Positions 16,089-26,300 of a DNA stretch of 64,000 nt are shown in pieces. The first letter of the stretch is position 1; each line of letters begins with the position of its first letter. Made by a program: the position numbers and the translations under genes. The DNA is from JAAXGX01 sp965221595 (GTDB taxonomy: Bacteria > Acidobacteriota > Vicinamibacteria > Vicinamibacterales > UBA8438): positions 310,001-374,000 of the forward strand of contig OZ244900.1 of assembly GCA_965221595.1 (NCBI GenBank), in the 5' to 3' direction. Under the pieces are notes generated by a model. The model searched no databases, had not been told where the DNA came from, and saw nothing but the letters and a program-made list of their open reading frames with translations.

Positions 16089-17861
16089 TCAAGGCAAAGC
16101 GAACACGAACAGCGTGTTCCCCGCGCTCGCGCGCAGCTCGGGCGTCAAGCGCGTGAAGGCCGACGACGTGCCGGCGGTGCCCGTGCTGACGGCGACGTAT
16201 TGGCGGCCGTCGACGGCGTAGGTGACGGGGAAGCCGGTCACGGCGGAACCGATGTTGATCTCCCAGAGCACCTCGCCGGTCTCGTGGTCGAACGCGCGGA
16301 AGCGGCCGTTGACGTCCCCGCCGAACAGCAGGCCGCCGCCGGTGGCGACGAGCGACATGGTGGCGGAGCGCTGCTCGTGCTTCCAGACGGTGGCGCCGGT
16401 CTCGGCCGAGATGGCCTGCACGGTGCCGACTTGATCGGTGCCGGGCGCGAGCTGGTTGATGGTGGCGATCTGGTAGTGGCTCTCGGCCTCGGGTGTGGCC
16501 AGCATGCGGGCGCAGACGTTGCGCAGCGGCATGTACATGGTGTTGGTCAGGGGGCTGTAGGCACCCGCCTCCCAGTCCTTGCCGCCATACCAGCTCGGGC
16601 AGGCCAGCACCTCCTGGCCCGTTGCGGTGAAGACCAGCTCGGAGTTGGTGGCCACCGCGCCGGTAGCGCCGTCGATGCCGCTGATGACGTTCTGGGTGAC
16701 GGTGGGGGTGGCCCACAGGAACTCGCCGGTCTCGCGGTCCAGCGTGTAGACCACGCCGGTCTTGCCCGGGATGCCGGTCAGCGCCCTGCGCACCTCGCCC
16801 GGCCGGATGTCCGGGTTGATCCAGCTCACGGCGCCCGGGTCCGGGGCCACGGCGGTGTCGACCAGCAGCCGCTCGAAGGGGTGGTCGAGGTCCCAGTGGT
16901 CGTTCAGGTGCTGGTAGTACCAGACGATCTCACCGGTGTCGCCGTCGAGCGCCAGCGTCGAGTTGTGGTAGAGGTGCGTGTTGTCGGTGCCGCCCAGCAG
17001 GAACTTCGGTGCGGGGGACGTGACCGACGTCCCGACGTAGACGAGGTTCAGCACCGGGTCGTAGCTCGGCGCCATCCACGAGCCCACGTGTCCGCGCTCC
17101 TCGTAGGGCACGCCGCCCCACGTCTCGTCGCCGGGCTCCCCGGGCGCGGGGATCAGGCGCCGCCGCCACAGCTCGGCGCCGGTCGCGGCGTCGTGTGCGG
17201 TGATGACGCATGCCTCGGGCCCGGCCCAGGGCCGGCAACTGCGCCCCGAGACGACCTTGCCGTCGGCGATGATGGGACCCGACGAGTGCCGGGCAGGGTG
17301 CGTCTTGTAGTCGAGGATCTGCGTCTCCCACGTCAGGCGGCCGGTGACGGCGTCCACGGCGTAGGCGTAGTCGTCGTTGCCGGTGTCGATGATGAGGTTG
17401 CCGTAGATGGCCACGTTGCGGTTTACGGAGACGAGGCCGCGGATGTACTCGTCCACGTCGTCCGGGATGGGGCGGCGGTACTCCCACAGCAGGTCGCCCG
17501 TCACCGCGTCGATGGCCTGCAGGACGTCGTTGGGGTTCGGCATGTACATCCTGCCGTCGTAGACCAGCGGCGTGCCCTGCTGGCTGCCGGGGTGCAGGCC
17601 CCGCGACCAGACCATCCGCAGCTCGCCGACGTTGTCGCGATCGATCTGGTCCAGCGGGCTGTAGCCCCAGCCGTCCAGCGTGCGGCGCCACATGAGCCAG
17701 TCCGCAGGATCCGGATCCTGCAGCATGGTATCGGTGACCGGGACGAAGTCGGCTGTCTGGGCGGCCGCGGGGCCGGCGGCGGCCGGCAGCAGCACGAGTC
17801 CGAGCCCAAGCAGCAGAACGCGGCGCGAAGCGTGGAACCGGCGGTACGTTGCGCAGTGCAT
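16089..17861 (-). CDS. PQQ-type beta-propeller alcohol dehydrogenase (quinoprotein)
   Basis: 590 aa from the ATG at 17861. The signal peptide (about 1-35, ending AAAQTADF) sends it to the periplasm. Repeated tryptophan-docking motifs of the eight-bladed propeller are visible (DAVTGDLLWEYRRP, DAVTGRLTWETQ, DAATGAELWRRR, DGDTGEIVWYYQ, DRETGEFLWATP, DHETGEVLWEIN). It also has NDHWDLDHPFE and a Cys pair in SCRPWAGPEAC. No C-terminal cytochrome domain is present, so electrons must go to a separate acceptor. The substrate is probably a primary alcohol or aldehyde, not determined. The metallo-hydrolase gene lies 17 bases upstream, so the two form an operon. Confidence 0.85.
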   Translation of the reverse strand: MHCATYRRFHASRRVLLLGLGLVLLPAAAGPAAAQTADFVPVTDTMLQDPDPADWLMWRRTLDGWGYSPLDQIDRDNVGELRMVWSRGLHPGSQQGTPLVYDGRMYMPNPNDVLQAIDAVTGDLLWEYRRPIPDDVDEYIRGLVSVNRNVAIYGNLIIDTGNDDYAYAVDAVTGRLTWETQILDYKTHPARHSSGPIIADGKVVSGRSCRPWAGPEACVITAHDAATGAELWRRRLIPAPGEPGDETWGGVPYEERGHVGSWMAPSYDPVLNLVYVGTSVTSPAPKFLLGGTDNTHLYHNSTLALDGDTGEIVWYYQHLNDHWDLDHPFERLLVDTAVAPDPGAVSWINPDIRPGEVRRALTGIPGKTGVVYTLDRETGEFLWATPTVTQNVISGIDGATGAVATNSELVFTATGQEVLACPSWYGGKDWEAGAYSPLTNTMYMPLRNVCARMLATPEAESHYQIATINQLAPGTDQVGTVQAISAETGATVWKHEQRSATMSLVATGGGLLFGGDVNGRFRAFDHETGEVLWEINIGSAVTGFPVTYAVDGRQYVAVSTGTAGTSSAFTRLTPELRASAGNTLFVFALP

Positions 17862-17878
17862 TTGCGAATACTCCCTCG

Positions 17879-18913
17879 TCAGCGGGCCGTGTAAGTCCGG
17901 CTGTAGCCGTTGCGGCCGTTCGTCAGGGTGTAGCGGCCGTCCGGTGCCACCGACGCCCTGAGCCAGTGTCCCTGGCAGTCCTCCGTCTCCTCGAAGTTGG
18001 CAATCAGGTCCTCCGCCGTGTTGTGGTCCGGACTCTCGAGGGCGAGATGCGTCTGCCAGATGTCCTCGACGCCCGGCACGGCGGCGGCCCGCTCGTACAT
18101 GTGCGACGCCGTGATGCCCTTGCGGGGGCCGTTGTTGAAGACGATCACCTGGGGGCTGATGGCCCACAGGTGGGCCGGCGCGCCGGCCCCGTCGAACGCG
18201 CCGTGGCGGCTGGTCTGGTAGAGCGTGACCTGACCGAGCCGGTTGACGGGGCACGACAGTTTCATCTCCATGTCCCAGTCGAGGTCGCCGAGGTTGAGGA
18301 ACGAGAAGCGGCCGAAGCTGAACAGCGCGCCCAGCGTCCGCTGGTTCTCGGGCGAGGCCGCGGGCCTGTGCTCGGCGCCCTCGCAGTGCGGATTGGGCCC
18401 GCCGCCCGCCAGCGGCTCGGCGATCAGCTCCCGGTTGGAGGAGATGAACTTGACATCGACGGCGCCGAGCTGCAGCGTGTCGCCGGCCGCGGCGACCCTG
18501 CGGGCGTCGCCGGCTACCTCCAGGTAGAGCTCGCGCCACTGCTGGTTGCGCTCCTCGGTATCGCCCCCGTGGTCGAGGAAGTGGTCGATCCGAATCAGCG
18601 CGTCCAGCTCGGCGAGGCTGCCGACGTGGTCGGTATGGAAGTGCGTGATCAGCAGGTAGTCCAGCTTCGCGAGGCCCGCTTCCTGCATCGTAGCCGCGAT
18701 GCGCTCGGCGTCGCGGCCGGCCGGCCGCGGCCACTCCACGTCGACGAGCAGCGACTCCCCGGTGGGGGCAATCACGAGCGTGGCACCGCCGCCCTCGACG
18801 TCGATCCAGTAGATGTCCATGTTCCCGGTCTGCGCGAAGGCCGTCGCGGCCGCGGCGTGCATGCCGGCCGCCAGCGACAACGCAAGCCACCCGGTTGCAA
18901 CCTTGTTTCGCAT
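17879..18913 (-). CDS. secreted MBL-fold metallo-hydrolase (ComEC/Rec2-like)
   Basis: 344 aa with a signal peptide (about 1-28). The metallo-beta-lactamase signature is THFHTDHVGS (about residues 90-99), with a later Asp in NLGDLDWDME and a His near the end. The N-terminal DIYWIDVEGGGATLVIAPTGESLLVD strand is characteristic of the ComEC-type subgroup, in which secreted forms are hydrolases of unknown substrate. GGAGG lies 5 bases before the ATG. It is the first gene of an operon with the PQQ dehydrogenase. A combined role in opening and oxidising an extracellular substrate is only a suggestion. Confidence 0.82.
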   Translation of the reverse strand: MRNKVATGWLALSLAAGMHAAAATAFAQTGNMDIYWIDVEGGGATLVIAPTGESLLVDVEWPRPAGRDAERIAATMQEAGLAKLDYLLITHFHTDHVGSLAELDALIRIDHFLDHGGDTEERNQQWRELYLEVAGDARRVAAAGDTLQLGAVDVKFISSNRELIAEPLAGGGPNPHCEGAEHRPAASPENQRTLGALFSFGRFSFLNLGDLDWDMEMKLSCPVNRLGQVTLYQTSRHGAFDGAGAPAHLWAISPQVIVFNNGPRKGITASHMYERAAAVPGVEDIWQTHLALESPDHNTAEDLIANFEETEDCQGHWLRASVAPDGRYTLTNGRNGYSRTYTAR

Positions 18914-19015
18914 GTCGACCTCCCACCGGAACCGGCGTCCGGCGTCAGCAGGCGTGGGTAGGCGTCAGTACTGGTCGTAGCCCTCCGTGAGCAGCGGGAT
19001 CTAGGGTATCGTAGT

Positions 19016-21544
19016 TTGATAGCCCTGGTACCCGCGCGGTGCCGGGCAACGGAGGCAAGCCTGTCGCGTCGATTCTGGCTGGCGCCGAGTCGCCTGCCGT
19101 TCCTGCCGCTGATCTTCCCGCTGTTGGCCGGCGCCCCGGTGGAGGCCCAGGCGCCGCCCGCGGCGACGGGCGTCGTCATCGACGGTGCGAACGGCGAGCC
19201 GGTGCCGGACGCCCGGGTCGCCAGCGGCGCCGCGACGGCGGTCACCGATGCCGCGGGCCGATTCAGCGTCGCCGTGGCCGCCGGCGACACGACGCTGCAG
19301 GTGTCTGCCGACGGCTACCTCGAAACCGCCGTCGAGCTGGAGGCCGCCGTCGCCGGCGCGCGTCCCGAGCTGGAGATCGTCCTGTTCCGGAACACCTTCG
19401 CCGAGACGGTGGAGGTGGTGTCGCCGCCGCCCACGCCTGACCGGCCTTCGGCCACCCCCATCGCGTCGGAGGAGGTGTTCGCCGTGGCCGGGGCCATAGA
19501 CAACATCTTCCGCACGCTGGACACTCTGCCGGGCGTGTCGTTGACCGGCGACTTCGGCAGCCGGCTGGCGGTGCGCGGCGGAACGCCGGATCAGAACCTG
19601 ACCATCATGGACGGCGTGGAGATCCACAACCCGTTCCGGCTGTTCGGCCTGGTCAGCGCCTTCAACCCGGAGACCGTCGACCGCTTCGAGCTCACGGCCG
19701 GCGGGTTCGGCGCCGCCTACGGCGACCGCCTGTCGTCGCTGCTGATCGTCGACAACCGGACGGGCGCGCGCGACTTCCGGGGCTCGTCGTCGGCCAGCGT
19801 GACCGACGCCAACGCGGTCTTCGAGGGCGGCGCAGTGGGTGGCGGCTCGTGGCTGCTGAGCGCCCGGCGGACCTACTACGACCTCGTGGCGGGGCTCTTC
19901 ACCGACCAGGATCTGCCGCGCTTCGCCGACCTGCAGCTGCAGGCGGACTGGACGTTCGGCCCGGGACACCGGCTGTCGGTGCTGGGGCTGACCAGCCGCG
20001 AGCGCTCCGACTTCCGGTTCGACGACGAGGATGACCCGCAGGCGAGCGAGCGGGGCAGCTTCATGTCCGAGGCGGGGAACGATCTCGGCTCGCTGCGGTT
20101 CGACGCGCTGCTCGGCACCGCCGCCACGTCGCGCACCATCGTCTCGTGGTACCGCAACACGGACCTGCTCGACGTGAACGCCTCGTTCGACGCGGATGCG
20201 CGGCGTTCGAACACGCCGGACGAGGGGATCGCCCGCGGCATGACGGATGTCATCTTCAACCGCACGCTGGCCGTGCGGGACCTGTCGCTGCGGCAGGAGT
20301 TCGCCGTGCAGTTGTCGCCGGCGCATGCCCTCGACGCCGGCGTTGAGCTGCACCGCCTGGACTCCGGCCTCGGCCTGTCCATCACGGGCGACCGGAACGA
20401 GACCGTGGCGAACCCCGCGAGCGTGCGCGGCGGCGTCGGGCTGCCCGACGAGCTCGACTCGGCGTTGGCCGGCACGCGCGCGGCGGCCTGGGTCCAGGAC
20501 CGCTACGCCGTGACGCCGCGGCTGTCGCTCGAGCCCGGTTTGCGCGTCGACTGGAGCACGGTGAACGGCGACGCCGTCGTGTCGCCACGCTTCGCCCTGA
20601 CCGTCGCGCTCGGCGGCGGCAGCCGGCTGCGCGCCGCGGGCGGCCTCTACACGCAGAGCCCCGGCTACGAGAAGCTGATCCAGTCGGACTACCTGTTCGA
20701 CCTGTCCCCGGACCGCGTCCGCACGCTCAGTCACGAGCGGGCGCAGCACCTGGTGCTCGGTGTGGAGAAGGACCTCGGCGCCGAGACGCTGGCCCGCGTC
20801 GAGGGCTACTACAAGACGTTCGACGATCTCATCGTCGGGCGGCTCGAGTCCGAGGCGGAGCGCCGCACACGGGTCGGACGCTACGACTTCGCGCCGGACC
20901 TGCAGGGCAGCGTGCCGGCCGCGGCGCAGATCACCTCCGTCCCGGTGAACGGCGGCCGCGGCGCCGCGTACGGCGTGGACGCCTACCTCGTGCGCAGCGA
21001 ACCGGGCGCCAGGCTCGCAGGCTGGCTGTCCTACGCCTGGGGACACGCCGACCGCGAGACTTACGGCCTGCGGTATCCGTTCGAGTACGACCGGCGGCAT
21101 GCCTTCAATGCCGTGGGCCGCTACCGCCTGGGCGACAGCTGGAGCGTGGCGGCCACGGCGCAGGTGGCGAGCGGCTTCCCGTACACGCCGGCGGTCGGTG
21201 TGCGCGTGGCCGCCGAGGAGGACGCCGCCGGCCGGCTCGTCGCGGCGCGCGACGCTGCCGGCGCCCTCGTGTACACGGTCGACCTTGGCGGTCTCGCCAA
21301 CCTGCAGCAGGGCCGCCTGCCGACCTATGCCCGCGTCGACCTGCGCATCACCCAGCGGCCCGGCGGCGCGGACGGGCGCTGGTCGTTCTACTTCGAAGTG
21401 ATCAACCTGCTCAACCGCGACAACCCGGTCGAGCTGGAGACCGCCCTCGAGCACGACCCTGCCGGCAGCATGCCGCGCGTCCTTGCCCGTCCGACCGCCG
21501 GCTTCCCGTTCCTCCCCTCGTTCGGCGTGCGCGTCCGGTTCTAG
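19016..21544 (+). CDS. TonB-dependent receptor with carboxypeptidase-regulatory-like domain
   Basis: 842 aa from a TTG at 19016. No better start is visible and the first 15 residues are uncertain. A signal peptide is followed by a carboxypeptidase-regulatory-like domain (about 50-125: TGVVIDGANGEPVPDARV and so on), then a plug (about 150-260) containing LAVRGGTPDQNLTIMDGVEI and the segment HNPFRLFGLVSAFN. The barrel ends in FPFLPSFGVRVRF with the terminal Phe expected for outer-membrane insertion. The N-terminal domain order is that of the large Acidobacteriota receptor expansion. The ligand is unknown, and there is no Fur-like box upstream. It diverges from the metallo-hydrolase gene. Confidence 0.85.
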   Translation: MIALVPARCRATEASLSRRFWLAPSRLPFLPLIFPLLAGAPVEAQAPPAATGVVIDGANGEPVPDARVASGAATAVTDAAGRFSVAVAAGDTTLQVSADGYLETAVELEAAVAGARPELEIVLFRNTFAETVEVVSPPPTPDRPSATPIASEEVFAVAGAIDNIFRTLDTLPGVSLTGDFGSRLAVRGGTPDQNLTIMDGVEIHNPFRLFGLVSAFNPETVDRFELTAGGFGAAYGDRLSSLLIVDNRTGARDFRGSSSASVTDANAVFEGGAVGGGSWLLSARRTYYDLVAGLFTDQDLPRFADLQLQADWTFGPGHRLSVLGLTSRERSDFRFDDEDDPQASERGSFMSEAGNDLGSLRFDALLGTAATSRTIVSWYRNTDLLDVNASFDADARRSNTPDEGIARGMTDVIFNRTLAVRDLSLRQEFAVQLSPAHALDAGVELHRLDSGLGLSITGDRNETVANPASVRGGVGLPDELDSALAGTRAAAWVQDRYAVTPRLSLEPGLRVDWSTVNGDAVVSPRFALTVALGGGSRLRAAGGLYTQSPGYEKLIQSDYLFDLSPDRVRTLSHERAQHLVLGVEKDLGAETLARVEGYYKTFDDLIVGRLESEAERRTRVGRYDFAPDLQGSVPAAAQITSVPVNGGRGAAYGVDAYLVRSEPGARLAGWLSYAWGHADRETYGLRYPFEYDRRHAFNAVGRYRLGDSWSVAATAQVASGFPYTPAVGVRVAAEEDAAGRLVAARDAAGALVYTVDLGGLANLQQGRLPTYARVDLRITQRPGGADGRWSFYFEVINLLNRDNPVELETALEHDPAGSMPRVLARPTAGFPFLPSFGVRVRF

Positions 21545-21551
21545 TCCTGGA

Positions 21552-21597
21552 CGGGGCTGCACCCCGAATCCCCGGCGTCTGCTCGCGGGAACCCCAT
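21552..21597 (+). repeat. intergenic repeat R3, copy 1
   Basis: Starts with a perfect hairpin (CGGGG-ctgca-CCCCG) 8 bases after the TonB receptor stop. It aligns with 32766-32811 at about 38 of 46 positions. It is in the sense orientation to the gene it follows. Confidence 0.6.
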
Positions 21598-21606
21598 GCA
21601 GCCCGT

Positions 21607-21632
21607 GGTGAAACCCGCGTCGCACCGAGACG
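21607..21632 (-). repeat. intergenic repeat R1, partial copy
   Basis: A 26-base stretch matching, in reverse complement, the right half of the repeats at 43017-43073 and 61563-61619 (CGTCTCGGTGCGACGCGGG block). It lies 3' of the TonB receptor in sense orientation. Confidence 0.6.
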
Positions 21633-21699
21633 CCGGTCGAATGCAGCGGGGCCTTCTGCACGGGCTGCCATGCCCTCGCCGCTCCCGGCTGCCTTAAGA

Positions 21700-21721
21700 G
21701 CGCGCCGTGCGCGCCTTGCGG
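21700..21721 (+). repeat. intergenic repeat R2, short copy
   Basis: 22 bases identical to 32821-32842 and near-identical to the reverse complement of 37800-37821. It sits in the 233-base gap between the receptor and the DacB-like gene. That gap is a mosaic of R3, R1 and R2 pieces and holds no gene that I can see. Confidence 0.55.
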
Positions 21722-21777
21722 GAGCACACTCCGCGGCTGACAGGCATCCACGCGCAGTTGTGGGACAATCTGCGCAC

Positions 21778-23211
21778 ATGACTGCGCTACGCCGCTTCGT
21801 GCTGATCGCTCTGGCCGTGCTCGCGAGCCTGCCGGCCCCGCGCCCGTCCGCGGCGCAGCCGCCCGACGCCGATCGCGCCTACCGCGGCTATCTGGCGGCG
21901 CGGCTGGGTGCGGGCGGCGAGCTCGAGGTGCTCGACGCGCTGCACGCCGAGCAGCTCTTCGTGCCCGCGTCGGTGCTCAAGCTGCTGACCGCGGCGGCGG
22001 CGCTGGAGTACCTGGGCGCAGAGTACCGCTGGGTCACCCGCCTGCACGCGCAGGGCGCGGTAGACGGCGGGGTGCTCGACGGCGACCTGGTCGTCGAGCC
22101 GGGGGCCGATCCCACCTGGGGCCAGTTCTTCGACGCGGGCGCGGCCGGGCCGCTCGCGGCGCTGGCCGCCCAGGTGCGCGCGCGCGGCATCGAGCGCGTC
22201 ACGGGGGACCTCGTGGTCGACACCGCCCGCTTCCCCGGTCGCCTGCACCCCGTCGACCGCGGCTACGACGACCTCCCGTACCGCCACGGCACGCCGGCGG
22301 CGGGCCTTGCCGTCGACGAGGCGACGCTCGCGGTGCGGGTCGCGCCCGGCGTGGCACTCGGCGCGCCGGCGCGGGCCGCAGCGCCGGAGGGCCTGGAGAT
22401 CGTCAATCGCACGACGACGGTCGGCAGCGATCGGCACGGTGCGGGCACACTGGACTTCATCCCGCTGTGGGGTGCCGATACGCTGCTGCTGCGGGGCGAG
22501 TACCCCATCAGCGAATCGTCGTTCCTGGTACCCGCCAGCGACCCTGTGCCCGCACGCCGCGCGGCGCAGCGCCTGCGGGACGCGCTGCACGAGGCCGGCG
22601 TGACGGTGGCGGGTAGTGTGCGGCTCGCGGCGCAGCCGGATCCGGGCTCCGCGCCGGCATCCGTGCTGGCGGAGCTGCGCTCGCCGCCCCTGGCAGAGCT
22701 CCTGCCGCACGTGCTCACGCGCAGCCACAACTGGTATGCCGACACCCTGGCGCTGACGTTGGGGCTGGAGGTCGCCGGGAGTGGCCGCTTCGACGACGGG
22801 GTGGAGGTCATCGCCGACTTCGCCACCGGGCTGCGCGCCGCCGGGGAGAGCGCGCCGGCCGCGGCGTGGCTCGTGGACGGGTCCGGCCTCTCGCCGGCCA
22901 ACCTGGTGGCACCGGCCACCGTCGTGCGGCTGCTCGCGCATGCCGCGGGCCGGCCCTGGGGCCGGACGCTCGTCGCGGCGCTGCCCGGGCCGGGCGAGGG
23001 GACGCTCGCGGCGTGGCCCCGCCTGGAGCCGGTGGCCGCCAAGACCGGGACGCTGCGTCACACCGTGGCGCTGGCGGGCCTGCTCGATCCGCAGTCGGAC
23101 ACGCCGGTCGTCTTCTGCTACTTCGTCAACCACCACACGGCGCCGCGCGCCGCGGCGCGGCGCGAGATCGCGGCGGCACTGCGGCGCTGGCGGGCCGCTG
23201 CCGCTCGCTGA
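21778..23211 (+). CDS. dacB: D-alanyl-D-alanine carboxypeptidase/endopeptidase (PBP4, S13 family)
   Basis: 477 aa from the ATG at 21778, where a signal peptide begins (MTALRRFVLIALAVLASLPA, cleaved near SAAQ). All three penicillin-binding motifs are present: SVLK at 65-68 (nucleophile Ser65), SHN near 315 and KTG near 422. A large insertion between the first two motifs, containing GDLVVEPGADPTWG, is the S13 family hallmark. Role: periplasmic trimming of peptidoglycan stem peptides and cross-links. It is orphan-placed between a TonB receptor and glnE. The length fits E. coli DacB (477 aa). Confidence 0.9.
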   Translation: MTALRRFVLIALAVLASLPAPRPSAAQPPDADRAYRGYLAARLGAGGELEVLDALHAEQLFVPASVLKLLTAAAALEYLGAEYRWVTRLHAQGAVDGGVLDGDLVVEPGADPTWGQFFDAGAAGPLAALAAQVRARGIERVTGDLVVDTARFPGRLHPVDRGYDDLPYRHGTPAAGLAVDEATLAVRVAPGVALGAPARAAAPEGLEIVNRTTTVGSDRHGAGTLDFIPLWGADTLLLRGEYPISESSFLVPASDPVPARRAAQRLRDALHEAGVTVAGSVRLAAQPDPGSAPASVLAELRSPPLAELLPHVLTRSHNWYADTLALTLGLEVAGSGRFDDGVEVIADFATGLRAAGESAPAAAWLVDGSGLSPANLVAPATVVRLLAHAAGRPWGRTLVAALPGPGEGTLAAWPRLEPVAAKTGTLRHTVALAGLLDPQSDTPVVFCYFVNHHTAPRAAARREIAAALRRWRAAAAR

Positions 23212-23327
23212 CGCCGGGATTCGAGGTACCGCCCCGTCTTCTTGATGGACACCCTGCATGATCCTGCCGGAGGCGCTATCATGCGGGACGCCGGTCGTTC
23301 CTGCACGCGCCGCCCGGGCCTAACGGA

Positions 23328-26300
23328 ATGCCACCCGAACCGCACGCCGCCACGCCGCGGGACATTTTTCTCTCGCCCGACCTGAGCCAGGACGCGGCGG
23401 CTGCTCTCCTCGCGCAGTACGGCCTGCGCGACGGCGCGGCCGCGGACCGCCAGCTCCAGCAGCTTGCCGATGACCTGCCCAGCCGCCAGGCGCTGGGCGC
23501 GCTGGCAGGCACGCTGCTCGACGTCGTGGCCAGCGCGGCGGATCCGGACGCGGCGCTGCTCGGATTCTGCCGCTACGTGGCGACACGCACGCCCAAGGCC
23601 GGGTTCATCGGCAACCTGCATGCGGACCCGCGCATGCTCGATATCCTGACGCAGATTCTCGGAACGTCGCCGTTCCTCAGCGAGATCCTCATCCGCAACC
23701 CCGAGTATCTGCACTGGCTGCGCCGCGAGCTCGACGGGGCCGCGCCGGACCGCACCGCATTCGACACCGAGATTGGACGCTGGCTTGCCGCCAACGAGGG
23801 CGTGGAGAAGCAGGTAAACGCGCTCAAGCGGTTCCAACGGCGTGAGCTGCTGCGCATCACCGCCCGGGATCTGTTCGGCATGCTGGACCGCAAGACCCTG
23901 ACGGCGACTACGAACCAGTTGTCGAATCTGGCTGACGCCCTCGTGGACGCCGTGCTGCGCGTGGCGACCGCCGAGCAGGTGGCGAAGGCGGGGCCGCTGC
24001 CCGGACGGTTCGCCGTGATCGGCATGGGCAAGCTGGGCGCCGCGGACCTCAACTACAGCTCCGACATCGACCTCATCTACGTCTACGACGTGCCGCGTGA
24101 GGCGGCGGGCGACGTCCACTGGCGCTACCAGAAGCTCGGCCGCCGGCTGACGGTGCTGCTTTCCGAGCACACGGGGGAGGGCTACCTGTACCGCGTCGAC
24201 ATGCGGCTGCGCCCCATGGGCCAGCGCGGGGCTCTCGTGTACTCGCTGGCGCAGGTGGCGGAGTACTACGAGAGCCTCGGCGAGACGTTCGAGCGGTTCG
24301 CCCTGCTCAAGGCGCGGCCCATCGCCGGCGACACCGCGCTCGGCGAACAGTTCCTGGAGCTCGTGGAGCCTTTCGTCTACCGCAAGTATCTCGACCACGC
24401 GGCCATCGAGGAGCTGGCGCGCTACAAGGCGCGGGCGGACCGTGAGCATGCCCGGCACGGCGACCTGGATCAGAACGTGAAGGAGGGCCGCGGCGGCATC
24501 CGCGAAGTCGAGCTGTTCGTGCAGGTGTTCCAGCTCATCTACGGCGGCGACCGGCCGGCGCTGCGGACGGGACGCACGCTGACGGCGCTGGAGCAGCTCG
24601 GCGCGCAAGGCTTCATCGAGGCCGACGTGCAGCGCGATCTGCAGGCGGCCTACATCTTCTTCCGCAACGTGGAGCATGGTCTGCAGGCGGCCGAGGGCCA
24701 GCAGACGCACAGTCTGTCCGGTACCGAGCGCGGCGTCCGCGCCCTGGCGCGGCGTCTGGGCTTCGACGAGCCGGAGACGCTGACGACCGTGCTGAACCGG
24801 CACCGGGAGCGTGTGCACGCCGTCTACGCCAGGCTGTTCGAGGGGAGAACCGAGGACGAGGGCCTCGCGGGCCGCGAGATCTTCCGACTGCTCGCCGGCG
24901 ACGGTGCCGACGACGCCGTGCGCGCGCGTCTCGAGGCGGCCGGGTTCGACGAGCCGGACCGCACGCTCGACGCAATGCGCGCGCTGGGCGCGGCCGGCGG
25001 GCAGGGACGCTCGTCCACACGCAACCTGCTGGCCAATCTGCTCGCCACGATCGTGGCGAAGGAGGTGCCGCTGTCTGCGCCCGGTACCGTCCTGACGCGG
25101 CTCGAGAGGGTTGTTTCCGGCACGGGCGCCGCGGCCTCGTTCTACCGCACGCTGCTCGAGGACCCCGCGTTGCGCGAACGGCTTCTGGTGGGCCTCGACG
25201 CCGGTGATCTCTACGCGGCCCGGCTGGCGGCCTACCCCGAAGTCCTCGACTCCCTGGCCGGCGGTGCGCTCGACCGCGACGCGTTCCACGCGGCGGTCGT
25301 GCACGCGTTCGACGAGGCCGTCGCGACAGGTCCGGACCTCGAACCCACGCTCGATCCGTTCCGCCGCGTGAAGGCGATCGAGGAGTTCAAGGTGCTGGCC
25401 GAATGGCTGACGGTCAGACGTCTCGATTTCCTGAACGAGAAGTTGTCCATCGTCGCGGATTGCGCCGTGCGCGCGGCGACACGCGCCGTCGCGCATCGGT
25501 TTCCGCCGATCCCGGACGCGGCGGACGCCGACGCGGGCTGGGCCGTGTTCGCGCTCGGCAAGCTCGGCGGGCGCGAGCTCACGGTGTACTCCGATCTCGA
25601 CCTGGTCTTCCTCTACGCGGGTGATGCGGGTGATGCGCGCCGGTTCGAGCGGCACCAGAAGTTCGTGCGGGCGGTCTACGACCTGCTCTCGAAGACGACG
25701 GCCGCCGGTTTCGCATACAAGATGGACACGCGCCTGCGCCCCGAGGGCCGCATGGGCGCGCTAGCGACGCCGCTCGGCGCCTTCGAGCGCTACCTGGCCG
25801 AGCGGGCGGAGATCTGGGAGCGAATGGCGTGGACCCGCTGCCGGTTCGTCGGCGGCGATGCGGCACTCGCCGGGCAGGTGCAGGAGGCGGTCGGCCGTTT
25901 CGTCTACGGCCCGTGGAGTCCCGAGATTCCGGCCTATGCACGCCACGTCCGCGGCCGCATGGAACGCGAGCTGACCGACGAGGCGGCCGGCGGACACCTC
26001 GATCTCAAGCGCGGCCGCGGCGGGCTGGCCGACATCGATTTCTTGCTGCAGGTTCTGCAGCTCAGGGAGGGACCCGCGCGCGAGGGCTTTCGCGTGCCCG
26101 GCACGCGGCGCCTGTTGTCCGCGCTGCCCGCCACGCAGTTCCTGGCTGCCGACGAGGCGACGGTGTTGCGCGAGGCCTACACCTTTCTTCGCGAGCTGGA
26201 GACGGTGCTCCGCATCCACACCGACAGCGAAGCAAGCACCATCCCGACCGACGCGGTCGCGCTCGAGCCGCTCGCGCGCCAGCTCGGTACGCCGTTGTCC

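Noticed and set aside
16089..17861. A lanthanide-dependent (XoxF-type) assignment for the quinoprotein
   Set aside because: I could not place the diagnostic extra Asp with confidence from the sequence alone.
15717..17894. A plus-strand frame of 725 codons across the STAS and PQQ dehydrogenase genes
   Set aside because: Shadow of two convincing minus-strand genes. Repetitive Val/Gly/Asp content only.
16089..18926. A 945-codon minus-strand frame joining the metallo-hydrolase region to the PQQ dehydrogenase
   Set aside because: The first 355 codons overlap the metallo-hydrolase in another frame. A clear start with signal peptide exists at 17861.
19001..21751. An antisense frame of 916 codons across the TonB receptor
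   Set aside because: Composition (Arg, Gln, His, Val) is that of a shadow frame. The plus-strand receptor has full domain structure.
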